A DNA stretch of 7,081 nucleotides from JADJAH01 sp964615795 (GTDB lineage: Bacteria; Bacteroidota; Ignavibacteria; Tepidaquicellales; Tepidaquicellaceae): NCBI GenBank assembly GCA_964615795.1, contig CAZTQR010000107.1, positions 1 to 7,081 of the forward strand, in the 5' to 3' direction. A program made the translations under genes and the position numbers. Numbering within the stretch: position 1 is the stretch's first letter; each line of letters opens with the position of its first letter. Below, one piece after another: positions 1 through 5,952 of the stretch. The notes beneath the pieces are model-generated. The model made no database searches, was not told the origin of the DNA, and saw nothing but the letters and a program-made list of their open reading frames with translations.

Positions 1-60
1 AAAATATAGGTATTAAAGGGGTTATTCAATGTGATTATGCCTCTGAGAAATGGACCCTGC

Positions 61-107
61 ACAAAACAAAATGGCGAATGCCTGTGCATATTGCACTGAC
101 ATTCGCC
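61..107 (-). terminator. Intrinsic terminator of the phospholipase-like gene
   Basis: A perfect 8-bp inverted repeat (GGCGAATG at 73-80, CATTCGCC at 100-107) encloses a second inverted repeat (GTGCA at 84-88, TGCAC at 92-96) around a 3-nt loop, giving a long hairpin with a small internal loop. Read on the minus strand, the stem is followed directly by ATTTTGTTTTGT (72 down to 61), a T-rich tail. It lies about 24 bp after the TAA stop at 134-132 of the minus-strand gene, the right place for its Rho-independent terminator. The interrupted T-tract makes its strength uncertain. Confidence 0.75.
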
Positions 108-131
108 GGATACGGTTGATTGATCGCCGGG

Positions 132-2927
132 TTACTTGATCAGCATCATCTTCCTGACGTAATTGTGTCCGCCGGTCGAAAGCCTTATGAAATAGGCTCC
201 GCTCGGCTTCCCGGAGCCGTCGAAAATGAACTGATGTTCTCCCTTTGTCAATTTGCCGGAACTAAGCCTGCTGACAATCCTTCCGGCAATGTCATATACA
301 GCCAGTTCAACCTCCGCATCACCCGCTAACGTGATTCTCACCTTTGTCTCCGGATTGAAGGGATTCGGCACGTTCGGGAGTATCTTTGTTTCTGTTATTT
401 TCTTGTCTTCAACGTTGAATTGAATCGCCGCCTCTCCAATGTCAAAACCCTGCGGCTTAGTGTACCTTCCTGTTGCTGAAAGCATGTAGGATCTCTTCAT
501 ACCCTGCGGTACTGATCTGATCACTGATTTGAATTTAAGTATCAGGTGGGTGGAGCTGTCAAGCACGGCAAAGTTGTTGTCTTCAGAGCTCAGCAATCCC
601 ATTACGTCTCCGGTGAGAAGGTCTTCTGCAGACTTCATTGCATATTCTTCCATTGCCATACCTGCCCTTGTAAAAGGAACAACAGACAGGTATGAGATTC
701 CGAAGTCGCGGCTCCAGGTCATCTCAAGTGATGTCATGTTGCGTGCATCGGTTGCAGGTACCAGTATCTTGCATCTCGACTGCCGCAGGCCGAATCTCAT
801 TTCTTCTGAGATCAGATTTCCAGAATCATCAAACATCTTCAGAATTCCGCCGGCATCTTTGACAACGGGAATCACTTCGTCCGGAGGTTCGGCGTTTATT
901 ACTACGGCGAGCGTATCCGTCAGAGCTTTGTTTATATCAAATTTGGCAATCAGAATCTCCTTCTGCTTTCCCTCAAGTGTTTTTCCGCCGTCGGCTTCGT
1001 AACCAAGAAGCTCGGTAACATCCGTTCCTTCAAACTCGGCATATACAGGCGCCGAGAATTTCTGCACTTCGATAAGCGCCGGCGTGCCGTTGTCAGTGAT
1101 CACAACTTCTGTATTGGCAGAGTGGTCAATTGCAAACATACGAACATTGTCAAAGTAACTGATATCAACGGAGTTTTCCTGAAGCGCTATCGTCAATGAA
1201 GTGTCCGACGCGTTGACCGCAGGAATTGTCTTGAGTATCAGCTTATCTGAAATGAACTTGTCTTTGTTTTCAGAAAATTCAGACTTGTGCAGGATGTTGT
1301 TCTCCGCGGCGAACTTCATTCCGTCCTGCGTCAGCACTATGGGGCAACCGGCGAAGGGTCCCGGCCGAAGCCTGGGGATGGGATTGATTGAAGTGAGTCT
1401 TTCAGGCCTGTAGAATTTCCTGACTGAGCCTGCGTTGTTATATACCCGCGCACCAACAAAGAAATGCAATGGATCCTCTGCCTCGGTGCCTCCGCCGTTA
1501 CACAGTGAATCATAGAATGTGCATGTCCAGTTTCCCCGGAAATAGTTGTTGCTGATCCTGATCGTGTTCCCGACGTAATTAACGGAAAGCCCCTGCACAT
1601 TCCTGTTGCAGAGGTTGTTTGTGTCGCAGACCTTCACTGCCCAGTCATAGCTCAAGTTATTGCCCGTCGAGTTGCATGTCATCTCCAGGGTTTCACCTGT
1701 AAACAGCCGCTGGTCAGGAAGGTTATATGTGAACCCTGTAATGTCTGGCGGTGTGTCGGTGGCGATCTCGAATTTGGTGTAAACATACCACAGGAATCCC
1801 GCTACAGCTCTTATGGTGTAGTTGAATGCTGTGTGAGCGGCAACGGGGGCATGGCCGGGCGGAGGAGTGGTGAATGAAATGTTGTGCAATGCGGCGTAGT
1901 TGTAAGCAGGGCTGATATGCTCGAGATAATTCTCGCTCTGATACTGCGGCGGATAAATGAGATTATCATCACCTCCGAAGTCATCGCTTGAAAATCTGTC
2001 GGCGATCTGATTTGTAGTGTAAATGATATACCGCAATGGATTTGCCTTGTAATTGATATTAACAAGTCCGCCCTGCTGATAAGCACTGCTCCATGTGTAG
2101 TATCCGTAATTCTGAGGGATGAAATCTGATTCAAAATAATCCCCGAAGAGGTGCAGGTCGTTGTGAGCGTGTGCCGGAACCCCGGAATCCTCGATAAGAT
2201 GGCACATCCTGCCGACAATCTCCCAGCAAAGCCGTTTCGCAAGCGCTTCGCCTTCAGCATAGCTGTAACTGTTGGAGTTCTTCACAAGAAAGGGGATCAT
2301 GGGCATGGGCGGTACTTCAGCGTACCAGTTGCCTGTTCCGATGTCGAGCCAGTGCGTTACAAGAAATTTGGAGTGGTCTTTGTATGCATTGTGAAGACTG
2401 TCAAACCTCACACGTATGTAGTATGGTATGAGGTTGTAAAAGAACGGCCCTATCTCAAGCCAGTCTCTGTATCCGTCTTTGCCGCTCCAGAACGACTGAA
2501 GTTTCCGGAATGCATTTTCATAGGTACGGTTATGCGGAGGGGGATTGAATACGGAATTGTCTCCGTGATCGGCATCCCAGAAGTGTGTTGCGGAAGTATA
2601 CGGGAAAGGGTAACCGTAAAGCACATCCTCTTCATCTTCCCGGAATGCCCCTGTTACCACTTTTCCCTTCTGCCATGGCCCGGAACCGTTCAGGCCTCCG
2701 TCCTGCCAGTCGCCGATTCGTCTGTTCATTTCGGAGTTGTGTACGCCCGGATAATGGGCTTTCACAAGCTCCCATGCCTGATGAGTTATGTACTTGTGAA
2801 TGTCCTGTATATGTTCAGGACCGTGTGAGTGAGCGTTTGCGGCTGATATTGCCAGTACCGTCATAACTGCAATTAATTTGTTCATCTCTTCATTGGTTTT
2901 GGTTAATACAATTCTGATCATCATCAT
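132..2927 (-). CDS. Secreted zinc-dependent phospholipase C / S1-P1 nuclease-fold protein with Ig-like domain and type IX secretion sorting domain
   Basis: A 931-residue exported protein, probably a hydrolase of phosphate esters. The N-terminus is a signal peptide: a hydrophobic core from M15 (MNKLIAVMTVLAIS), with likely cleavage after A-N-A (32). Residues about 33-390 resemble zinc-dependent phospholipase C. T-S-A-T-H115-F-W-D-A-D parallels the Bacillus cereus PLC segment around zinc ligand His69. H243-L-I-E-D247-x5-H253 has the exact H-x3-D-x5-H spacing of that enzyme's His118/Asp122/His128. H49, D76 and E266 are plausible further ligands. The H115-H243 gap (128 residues) is much longer than the 49 in B. 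cereus PLC, implying an insertion. Residues about 393-492 form an Ig-like domain (C418, W429, C469, plus C434/C440/C476). The segment from about 500 to 845 is beta-rich and of unknown role. Residues 846-931 are a type IX sorting domain (N-P-F-N-P-E-T, Y-D-I-A-G-R, S-G-A-Y-F-I-R, ending K-M-M-L-I-K), which predicts export through the outer membrane and release or anchoring at the surface. The first ATG is preferred because AGGA lies 5 nt upstream; ATG at 2885 gives a more usual signal peptide. The fold family is fairly secure; whether the substrate is phospholipid or nucleic acid is not. Confidence 0.85.
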   Translation of the reverse strand: MMMIRIVLTKTNEEMNKLIAVMTVLAISAANAHSHGPEHIQDIHKYITHQAWELVKAHYPGVHNSEMNRRIGDWQDGGLNGSGPWQKGKVVTGAFREDEEDVLYGYPFPYTSATHFWDADHGDNSVFNPPPHNRTYENAFRKLQSFWSGKDGYRDWLEIGPFFYNLIPYYIRVRFDSLHNAYKDHSKFLVTHWLDIGTGNWYAEVPPMPMIPFLVKNSNSYSYAEGEALAKRLCWEIVGRMCHLIEDSGVPAHAHNDLHLFGDYFESDFIPQNYGYYTWSSAYQQGGLVNINYKANPLRYIIYTTNQIADRFSSDDFGGDDNLIYPPQYQSENYLEHISPAYNYAALHNISFTTPPPGHAPVAAHTAFNYTIRAVAGFLWYVYTKFEIATDTPPDITGFTYNLPDQRLFTGETLEMTCNSTGNNLSYDWAVKVCDTNNLCNRNVQGLSVNYVGNTIRISNNYFRGNWTCTFYDSLCNGGGTEAEDPLHFFVGARVYNNAGSVRKFYRPERLTSINPIPRLRPGPFAGCPIVLTQDGMKFAAENNILHKSEFSENKDKFISDKLILKTIPAVNASDTSLTIALQENSVDISYFDNVRMFAIDHSANTEVVITDNGTPALIEVQKFSAPVYAEFEGTDVTELLGYEADGGKTLEGKQKEILIAKFDINKALTDTLAVVINAEPPDEVIPVVKDAGGILKMFDDSGNLISEEMRFGLRQSRCKILVPATDARNMTSLEMTWSRDFGISYLSVVPFTRAGMAMEEYAMKSAEDLLTGDVMGLLSSEDNNFAVLDSSTHLILKFKSVIRSVPQGMKRSYMLSATGRYTKPQGFDIGEAAIQFNVEDKKITETKILPNVPNPFNPETKVRITLAGDAEVELAVYDIAGRIVSRLSSGKLTKGEHQFIFDGSGKPSGAYFIRLSTGGHNYVRKMMLIK

Positions 2928-2930
2928 ACA

Positions 2931-2936
2931 TTTCCT
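2931..2936 (-). promoter_or_regulatory. Ribosome binding site supporting the first of three tandem ATGs
   Basis: AGGAAA on the minus strand, with its AGGA core 5 nt from the ATG at 2927-2925, supports starting at the MMM N-terminus. The alternative ATG at 2885-2883 has only GAAGAG directly abutting it, which is too close for normal use, although the protein from there would have a more typical short n-region. The choice is therefore not certain. Confidence 0.45.
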
Positions 2937-2998
2937 GAAATCGATCCGCTCCCGGAATCAATTACGAGACTAAGGAGCTCTGATATTTGAAGTCCTAT

Positions 2999-3043
2999 CA
3001 AACATGCTTGTGCAAACTATTACAAGTAAATGAGACATTCAAA
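2999..3043 (-). promoter_or_regulatory. Weak candidate Bacteroidota-type promoter(s) for the phospholipase-like gene
   Basis: Two overlapping possibilities are visible on the minus strand. One is TTTA (3030-3027), 20 nt, then CATGTTTG (3006-2999). The other is TTTG (3043-3040), 19 nt, then ATAGTTTG (3020-3013). Both approximate the Bacteroidota pattern of TTTG near -33 and TAnnTTTG near -7, but neither matches fully. Either would give a leader of roughly 65-85 nt. This is inference from motif likeness only. Confidence 0.25.
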
Positions 3044-3047
3044 AATT

Positions 3048-3070
3048 ATTTTTTCAAATTGTGAAAAAAT
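3048..3070. repeat. 8-bp inverted repeat in the divergent region
   Basis: ATTTTTTC (3048-3055) and GAAAAAAT (3063-3070) form a perfect inverted repeat around a 7-nt spacer. It lies upstream of both candidate promoters, where a regulator site could act on both genes. In such AT-rich DNA a dyad of this composition can arise by chance. Confidence 0.35.
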
Positions 3071-3079
3071 TCTTTGTGT

Positions 3080-3093
3080 CATTGCAGGCAATG
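3080..3093. repeat. CATTGC/GCAATG inverted repeat in the divergent region
   Basis: CATTGC (3080-3085) and GCAATG (3088-3093) are perfect inverted arms separated by two bases. The arms are of mixed composition, so this is a slightly better operator candidate than the neighbouring AT-rich dyad. It lies about 58 bp upstream of the candidate plus-strand -33 element. No protein is known to bind it. Confidence 0.3.
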
Positions 3094-3150
3094 CGGTCGT
3101 GTTTACCTCCTGGGAAGGGAAGAAAAAAATAAGAATTACCGAAAAAGTTA

Positions 3151-3182
3151 TTTGACAAACTTGATCCTGATCCTTAAGTTTA
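3151..3182 (+). promoter_or_regulatory. Candidate Bacteroidota-type promoter of the surface-protein gene
   Basis: TTTG at 3151-3154 is followed after 20 nt by TAAGTTTA at 3175-3182, matching the TAnnTTTG box at five of its six fixed positions with near-ideal spacing. Transcription would start near 3188-3190, leaving a leader of about 40 nt that ends in the strong Shine-Dalgarno. TTGACA at 3152-3157 also equals a classical sigma-70 -35 box, but the hexamer 17 bp downstream (TAAGTT) matches its -10 partner poorly. Confidence 0.5.
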
Positions 3183-3216
3183 CCCAAGTTTCAATCCAAC
3201 AAAAATTTTATAAACT

Positions 3217-3224
3217 AAAGGAGG
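3217..3224 (+). promoter_or_regulatory. Strong Shine-Dalgarno fixing a GTG start
   Basis: AAAGGAGG lies 5 nt before GTG at 3230-3232. It is the best ribosome binding site in the window and sits just before a typical signal peptide (R-T-K, then a long hydrophobic run). An ATG at 3228-3230 overlaps the GTG but is out of frame and is followed immediately by TGA. This settles the start at GTG 3230 rather than at ATG 3074. Confidence 0.85.
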
Positions 3225-3229
3225 CAAAT

Positions 3230-5824
3230 GTGAGAACAAAATTTCTCATTTATGCATTGCCATTTTTAATGGTATGCTTTGTCGTTTACGGCTTCTCAGT
3301 CGTTGACGACCCTCGTAACGATTCACCCAATTCAACAAATTCATCTTCACTTATCTTTGACGGAAAGATCAGTCAGAGAGGAAACCCTGTAACACAATAC
3401 GATACTATTCCGCAAGCGGGTTTCCCGTATCCGAAGCTTTTTAACTGGACTTATGTCACCAGCCTGACAGGCGCTCCTACCGGCACTGTCGGAGCCATTC
3501 AGGTGAACGGAAAGTATGTCCTGAACAAATGGAACACTACTATTGGAAACTACCTGTACAGATGGAACAATGATGGTACCGGCGGCGGACCGGGAACATT
3601 TTCAGATTCAGTGACATACTATGGACAGCTCAGGGATCTGACTATTGCTCCTGATGGTTCGGGAAACAACTTCTTATGGGGTGGTAGAGCAACTACAACC
3701 CTCATAAAGATGGATTTGAACGGAAACTTTGTTGCACAGTATGTCCATACTGGAGTTGCATACAGAGCGATTGCATGGGATCCTAACAGAAAGGGATTCT
3801 GGCATGCAAACTTCACGGGCAACATTGAATGCCGCGATACACTTGGAAATCTTGTTGCAAATATTGTAAATGCAACCTCTGACTCAATCGCAGGAAAATA
3901 CGGGCTTGGTTTTGATACTACTTCAAATCCGGGAACTGCTTATCTGTGGGTCTGGAACCAGGGAACAAGGCCGAGCATTACAAATGCAAACCCGAACGGG
4001 GGAGACGAAATAATCCGCTATACATTGTCCGGTTCTACCGGAACCCTTAGCGGAAGGTGGGTTATCTACAGGCCGGCAGCAAGCGTCGGTATAGCCGGCG
4101 GTGCTGAAGTTCAGCAGATTGCAACTTCCGACGGCGCTACTACAACAGCTCTTATTGTCAACCACCAGAATCTTGCAGTTGTAGCTTATGACCTTTCCAA
4201 TCCGATCCCGCTTCCGGCTAATGATGTCGGCGCGGCATCAATCGGAAGGCCGGCAACTGTGGAAGGACAGGGTTCAGTATTCAACCCCACAGCTCAGGTT
4301 ACTAACTACGGTTCAAATACTCAGACCTTCAACGTTACAATGACCATCAATCCCGGAGGTTACACAAGCACAAAGACCGTAACTTCTCTAACATCTCTGA
4401 GCACAACAACTGTCACATTCGATCCTTATACTGCAAGCTCAACGGGTTCGTTTACTGCAAAAGCATATTCACAGCTTGGTACAGATACCAATCCGAACAA
4501 CGATACTACAACAAAGTCGTTCTCCGTACAGAACTTCAACTACGGAACTTCAGGCGGATTCTCATTCTCAAATTCATTCCCGGGATCAGGAGCACCGTCT
4601 CAACCGGACTATTGCTGGAAAGACACTTCCGGCAGTACAAGCCTGTGTGTAAACAGTATAAATGCAAACGCCGGAATATTTACCGGTTCACTTGACGACG
4701 GATACTGGGCAATAAGGCTTCCGGCAGGAAAGCAGATCAGGCTTGGAGGCGTAGCCTATGACTCCTTCTTTGTAGGCACTAATGGTGTTGTCGGATTTTC
4801 AAGGCAGGCCGGATTGACATCCTTCTCGCCGGCATTCAACTCTACAAACAGGCCGACACTTTACTCTCTGTGGATGGATATGAATCTTAGTGTAAATGCA
4901 AGCTACCCAACAAACAGAGTAAGCTACAAGATCAATGGATATCAGCTTGTAATCACTTACAGCAGAATACCAGAGTATCTTCCTGTCGGTACAGGAGACT
5001 ATGTAACCTATCAGGTTGTAATTGATCTTGCAGACCCCGGCTACTCTGCCGATTCGAGGTTCCTTGTTCAGTACAATTATGACGAGACAGGATCTGACTT
5101 CAGGGGCTTCTATTTGTCCGACGGTCTGAATGCACATATAATCGGTATTCAGAGCGCATCCGGAGGAGTGAATACTTATTACCGGGGTGCTTATCCGGTG
5201 AGCCCGGCAGGCATAATGTTCAACGGCACATCTTCTGTTGCGGTTCAGTTCGGACCCGATGCAAACAGGCTCAATGCTTCTTGCGATGCGACATCTCTTA
5301 CTCTGTCAGCTTCACTTGAAGCTATCACTCCGGATGCACCTCCGTCATCAAACTCAAGCGACACGATCACAGTACTGCTGAGATCAGCTACAGCTCCTTA
5401 TGAGATTGTTGATGCAGCCTCAGGTATTCTTGACGCGAGCGGAAATGCATCGCTGAACTTCTTCAAGGTGAACCTCGGTTCGAGCTATTACATAGTCGTG
5501 AAGCACAGAAACTCGATTGAAACATGGAGCGCAAACCCTGTTTCGTTCACGGCAGATGCATCTTATGACTTCACATCTTCAGCAGGACAGGCTTATGGCG
5601 GCAACCAGGTAGTTGTCGGCGGCGATGCCTGTTTCTACGGGGGTGATGTCAATCAGGACGGTTTTGTTGATGCTTCTGACGGAAGCAATGTTGACAATGA
5701 TGCTTTCAACTTTGTCAGCGGATATGTTTCGACAGATGTCAACAATGACGGATTTGTTGACGCTACGGACGGTTCTTATGTTGAGAACAACGCATTCAAC
5801 TTCGTAGGCGTCATCAGGCCGTAA
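3230..5824 (+). CDS. Secreted multidomain surface protein with C-terminal dockerin-like calcium-loop repeats
   Basis: An 864-residue exported protein of unknown function; no catalytic motif was found. Numbering is from the GTG start. Residues 1-23 are a signal peptide (R-T-K, then a hydrophobic core). Residues about 72-322 contain repeated short blades of the form W-D-P-N..G-F-W and L-x-x-L-x-x-A-P-D-G-S-G, suggesting a beta-propeller-like fold. Residues about 328-434 resemble a CARDB-type beta-sandwich (N-D-V-G start, V-T-N-Y-G, D-T-N-P-N-N-D-T end). Residues about 476-675 resemble the beta domain of many bacterial surface proteins with Y-D-S-F-F-V-G-T-N-G-V-V-G-F and a W-M-D-M-N segment. 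Residues about 686-784 carry the Y-Y-I-V-V-K-H-R-N block (754-761), which in Ignavibacteria-like genomes commonly precedes the final module. Residues 806-864 hold two D-x-N-x-D-G-x-x-D-x-x-D loops spaced 30 residues apart, expected to bind calcium. Unlike the divergent neighbour, it has no recognisable type IX sorting domain; it ends F-V-G-V-I-R-P. A role in binding or cell-surface display is inference. Confidence 0.85.
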   Translation: MRTKFLIYALPFLMVCFVVYGFSVVDDPRNDSPNSTNSSSLIFDGKISQRGNPVTQYDTIPQAGFPYPKLFNWTYVTSLTGAPTGTVGAIQVNGKYVLNKWNTTIGNYLYRWNNDGTGGGPGTFSDSVTYYGQLRDLTIAPDGSGNNFLWGGRATTTLIKMDLNGNFVAQYVHTGVAYRAIAWDPNRKGFWHANFTGNIECRDTLGNLVANIVNATSDSIAGKYGLGFDTTSNPGTAYLWVWNQGTRPSITNANPNGGDEIIRYTLSGSTGTLSGRWVIYRPAASVGIAGGAEVQQIATSDGATTTALIVNHQNLAVVAYDLSNPIPLPANDVGAASIGRPATVEGQGSVFNPTAQVTNYGSNTQTFNVTMTINPGGYTSTKTVTSLTSLSTTTVTFDPYTASSTGSFTAKAYSQLGTDTNPNNDTTTKSFSVQNFNYGTSGGFSFSNSFPGSGAPSQPDYCWKDTSGSTSLCVNSINANAGIFTGSLDDGYWAIRLPAGKQIRLGGVAYDSFFVGTNGVVGFSRQAGLTSFSPAFNSTNRPTLYSLWMDMNLSVNASYPTNRVSYKINGYQLVITYSRIPEYLPVGTGDYVTYQVVIDLADPGYSADSRFLVQYNYDETGSDFRGFYLSDGLNAHIIGIQSASGGVNTYYRGAYPVSPAGIMFNGTSSVAVQFGPDANRLNASCDATSLTLSASLEAITPDAPPSSNSSDTITVLLRSATAPYEIVDAASGILDASGNASLNFFKVNLGSSYYIVVKHRNSIETWSANPVSFTADASYDFTSSAGQAYGGNQVVVGGDACFYGGDVNQDGFVDASDGSNVDNDAFNFVSGYVSTDVNNDGFVDATDGSYVENNAFNFVGVIRP
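5645..5821 (+). repeat. Tandem 90-bp units encoding two dockerin-like calcium loops
   Basis: Two in-frame units, 5645-5734 and 5735-5821, encode D-V-N-[QN]-D-G-F-V-D-A-[ST]-D-G-S and a conserved A-F-N-F-V tail. Over the first 24 residues 19 are identical, while many synonymous positions differ, so the duplication is old and kept at protein level. Each loop has acidic or Asn residues at positions 1, 3, 5, 9 and 12, as in dockerin and EF-hand-like calcium sites. The classical dockerin helix after the loop is replaced by N-[DN]-A-F-N-F, so cohesin binding should not be assumed. Confidence 0.8.
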
Positions 5825-5847
5825 TTTGATTCACCGGATTTGATTCA
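5824..5847 (+). repeat. Short direct repeat after the stop codon
   Basis: ATTTGATTCA occurs at 5824-5833 and again at 5838-5847, a 14-bp period beginning at the last base of the TAA stop. It lies between the coding region and the terminator hairpin. No function is apparent; it may be a small slippage duplication. Confidence 0.5.
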
Positions 5848-5854
5848 TTGAGGG

Positions 5855-5892
5855 AAGCCCGTCTCAGGCAATTGAGATGGGCTTTTTCTTTT
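5855..5892 (+). terminator. Intrinsic terminator of the surface-protein gene
   Basis: AAGCCCGTCTCA (5855-5866) pairs with TGAGATGGGCTT (5873-5884) over 12 bp with one G-U pair and a 6-nt loop. The stem runs into TTTTT-C-TTTT (5883-5892). Stem length, GC content near the base and the T-tract make this a strong Rho-independent terminator, 30 bp after the stop codon. It should insulate the next gene. Confidence 0.9.
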
Positions 5893-5904
5893 GGAACAAT
5901 TCAT

Positions 5905-5912
5905 TAGGTTTG
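5905..5912 (+). promoter_or_regulatory. Candidate -7 box of a Bacteroidota-type promoter
   Basis: TAGGTTTG matches the TAnnTTTG box exactly and lies 40 bp before the ATG of the downstream gene, just past the terminator. A proper TTTG is not found about 20 nt upstream; that position falls in the terminator T-tract. The nearest TTTG (5890-5893) is too close. The call rests on one box plus position. Confidence 0.4.
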
Positions 5913-5952
5913 CAAATACTATTCTGTGATCTCAAAAACTAAATACAGGGAA

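Larger units (their letters stand above)
2928..3229. other. Divergent intergenic region of about 300 bp
   Basis: This AT-rich stretch separates the minus-strand phospholipase-like gene from the plus-strand surface-protein gene. It contains candidate promoters in both directions, two short inverted repeats (3048-3070 and 3080-3093) and the strong Shine-Dalgarno of the plus-strand gene. The plus-strand reading frame stays open back to an ATG at 3074, but the peptide encoded there (C-H-C-R-Q-C-G and onward) sits before a clear ribosome binding site and signal peptide, so I treat it as untranslated leader. No RNA gene or riboswitch was recognised. Confidence 0.7.

Noticed and set aside
1..60. Possible end of another gene or a small RNA at the left edge
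   Set aside because: No open frame with recognisable sequence, no promoter box and no stem-loop could be supported in these 60 bases.
2151..2828. Long plus-strand open frame (225 codons) opposite the PLC-like gene
   Set aside because: It lies wholly antisense to a gene with clear catalytic motifs, has no signal peptide or family features, and its composition is that of a shadow frame. Shorter open frames at 529-1002, 1201-1413 and on other strands were dropped for the same reason.
3105..3224. CCTCC at 3106-3110 as an anti-Shine-Dalgarno pairing with GGAGG at 3220-3224
   Set aside because: The pairing is only five bases and over 100 nt apart, and the predicted transcript starts downstream of 3106. 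No supporting riboswitch-like stems were seen.
3074..3229. N-terminal extension of the surface protein from ATG 3074, containing C-H-C-R-Q-C-G
   Set aside because: It would bury the signal peptide 50 residues in and ignore the strong Shine-Dalgarno before GTG 3230. The two-cysteine pattern is too short to be a zinc domain, and the candidate promoter lies downstream of this ATG.
5645..5821. Tandem repeat as a CRISPR or mobile-element signature
   Set aside because: The two units are in-frame protein repeats diverged at synonymous sites, with no spacers and no flanking target-site duplications.
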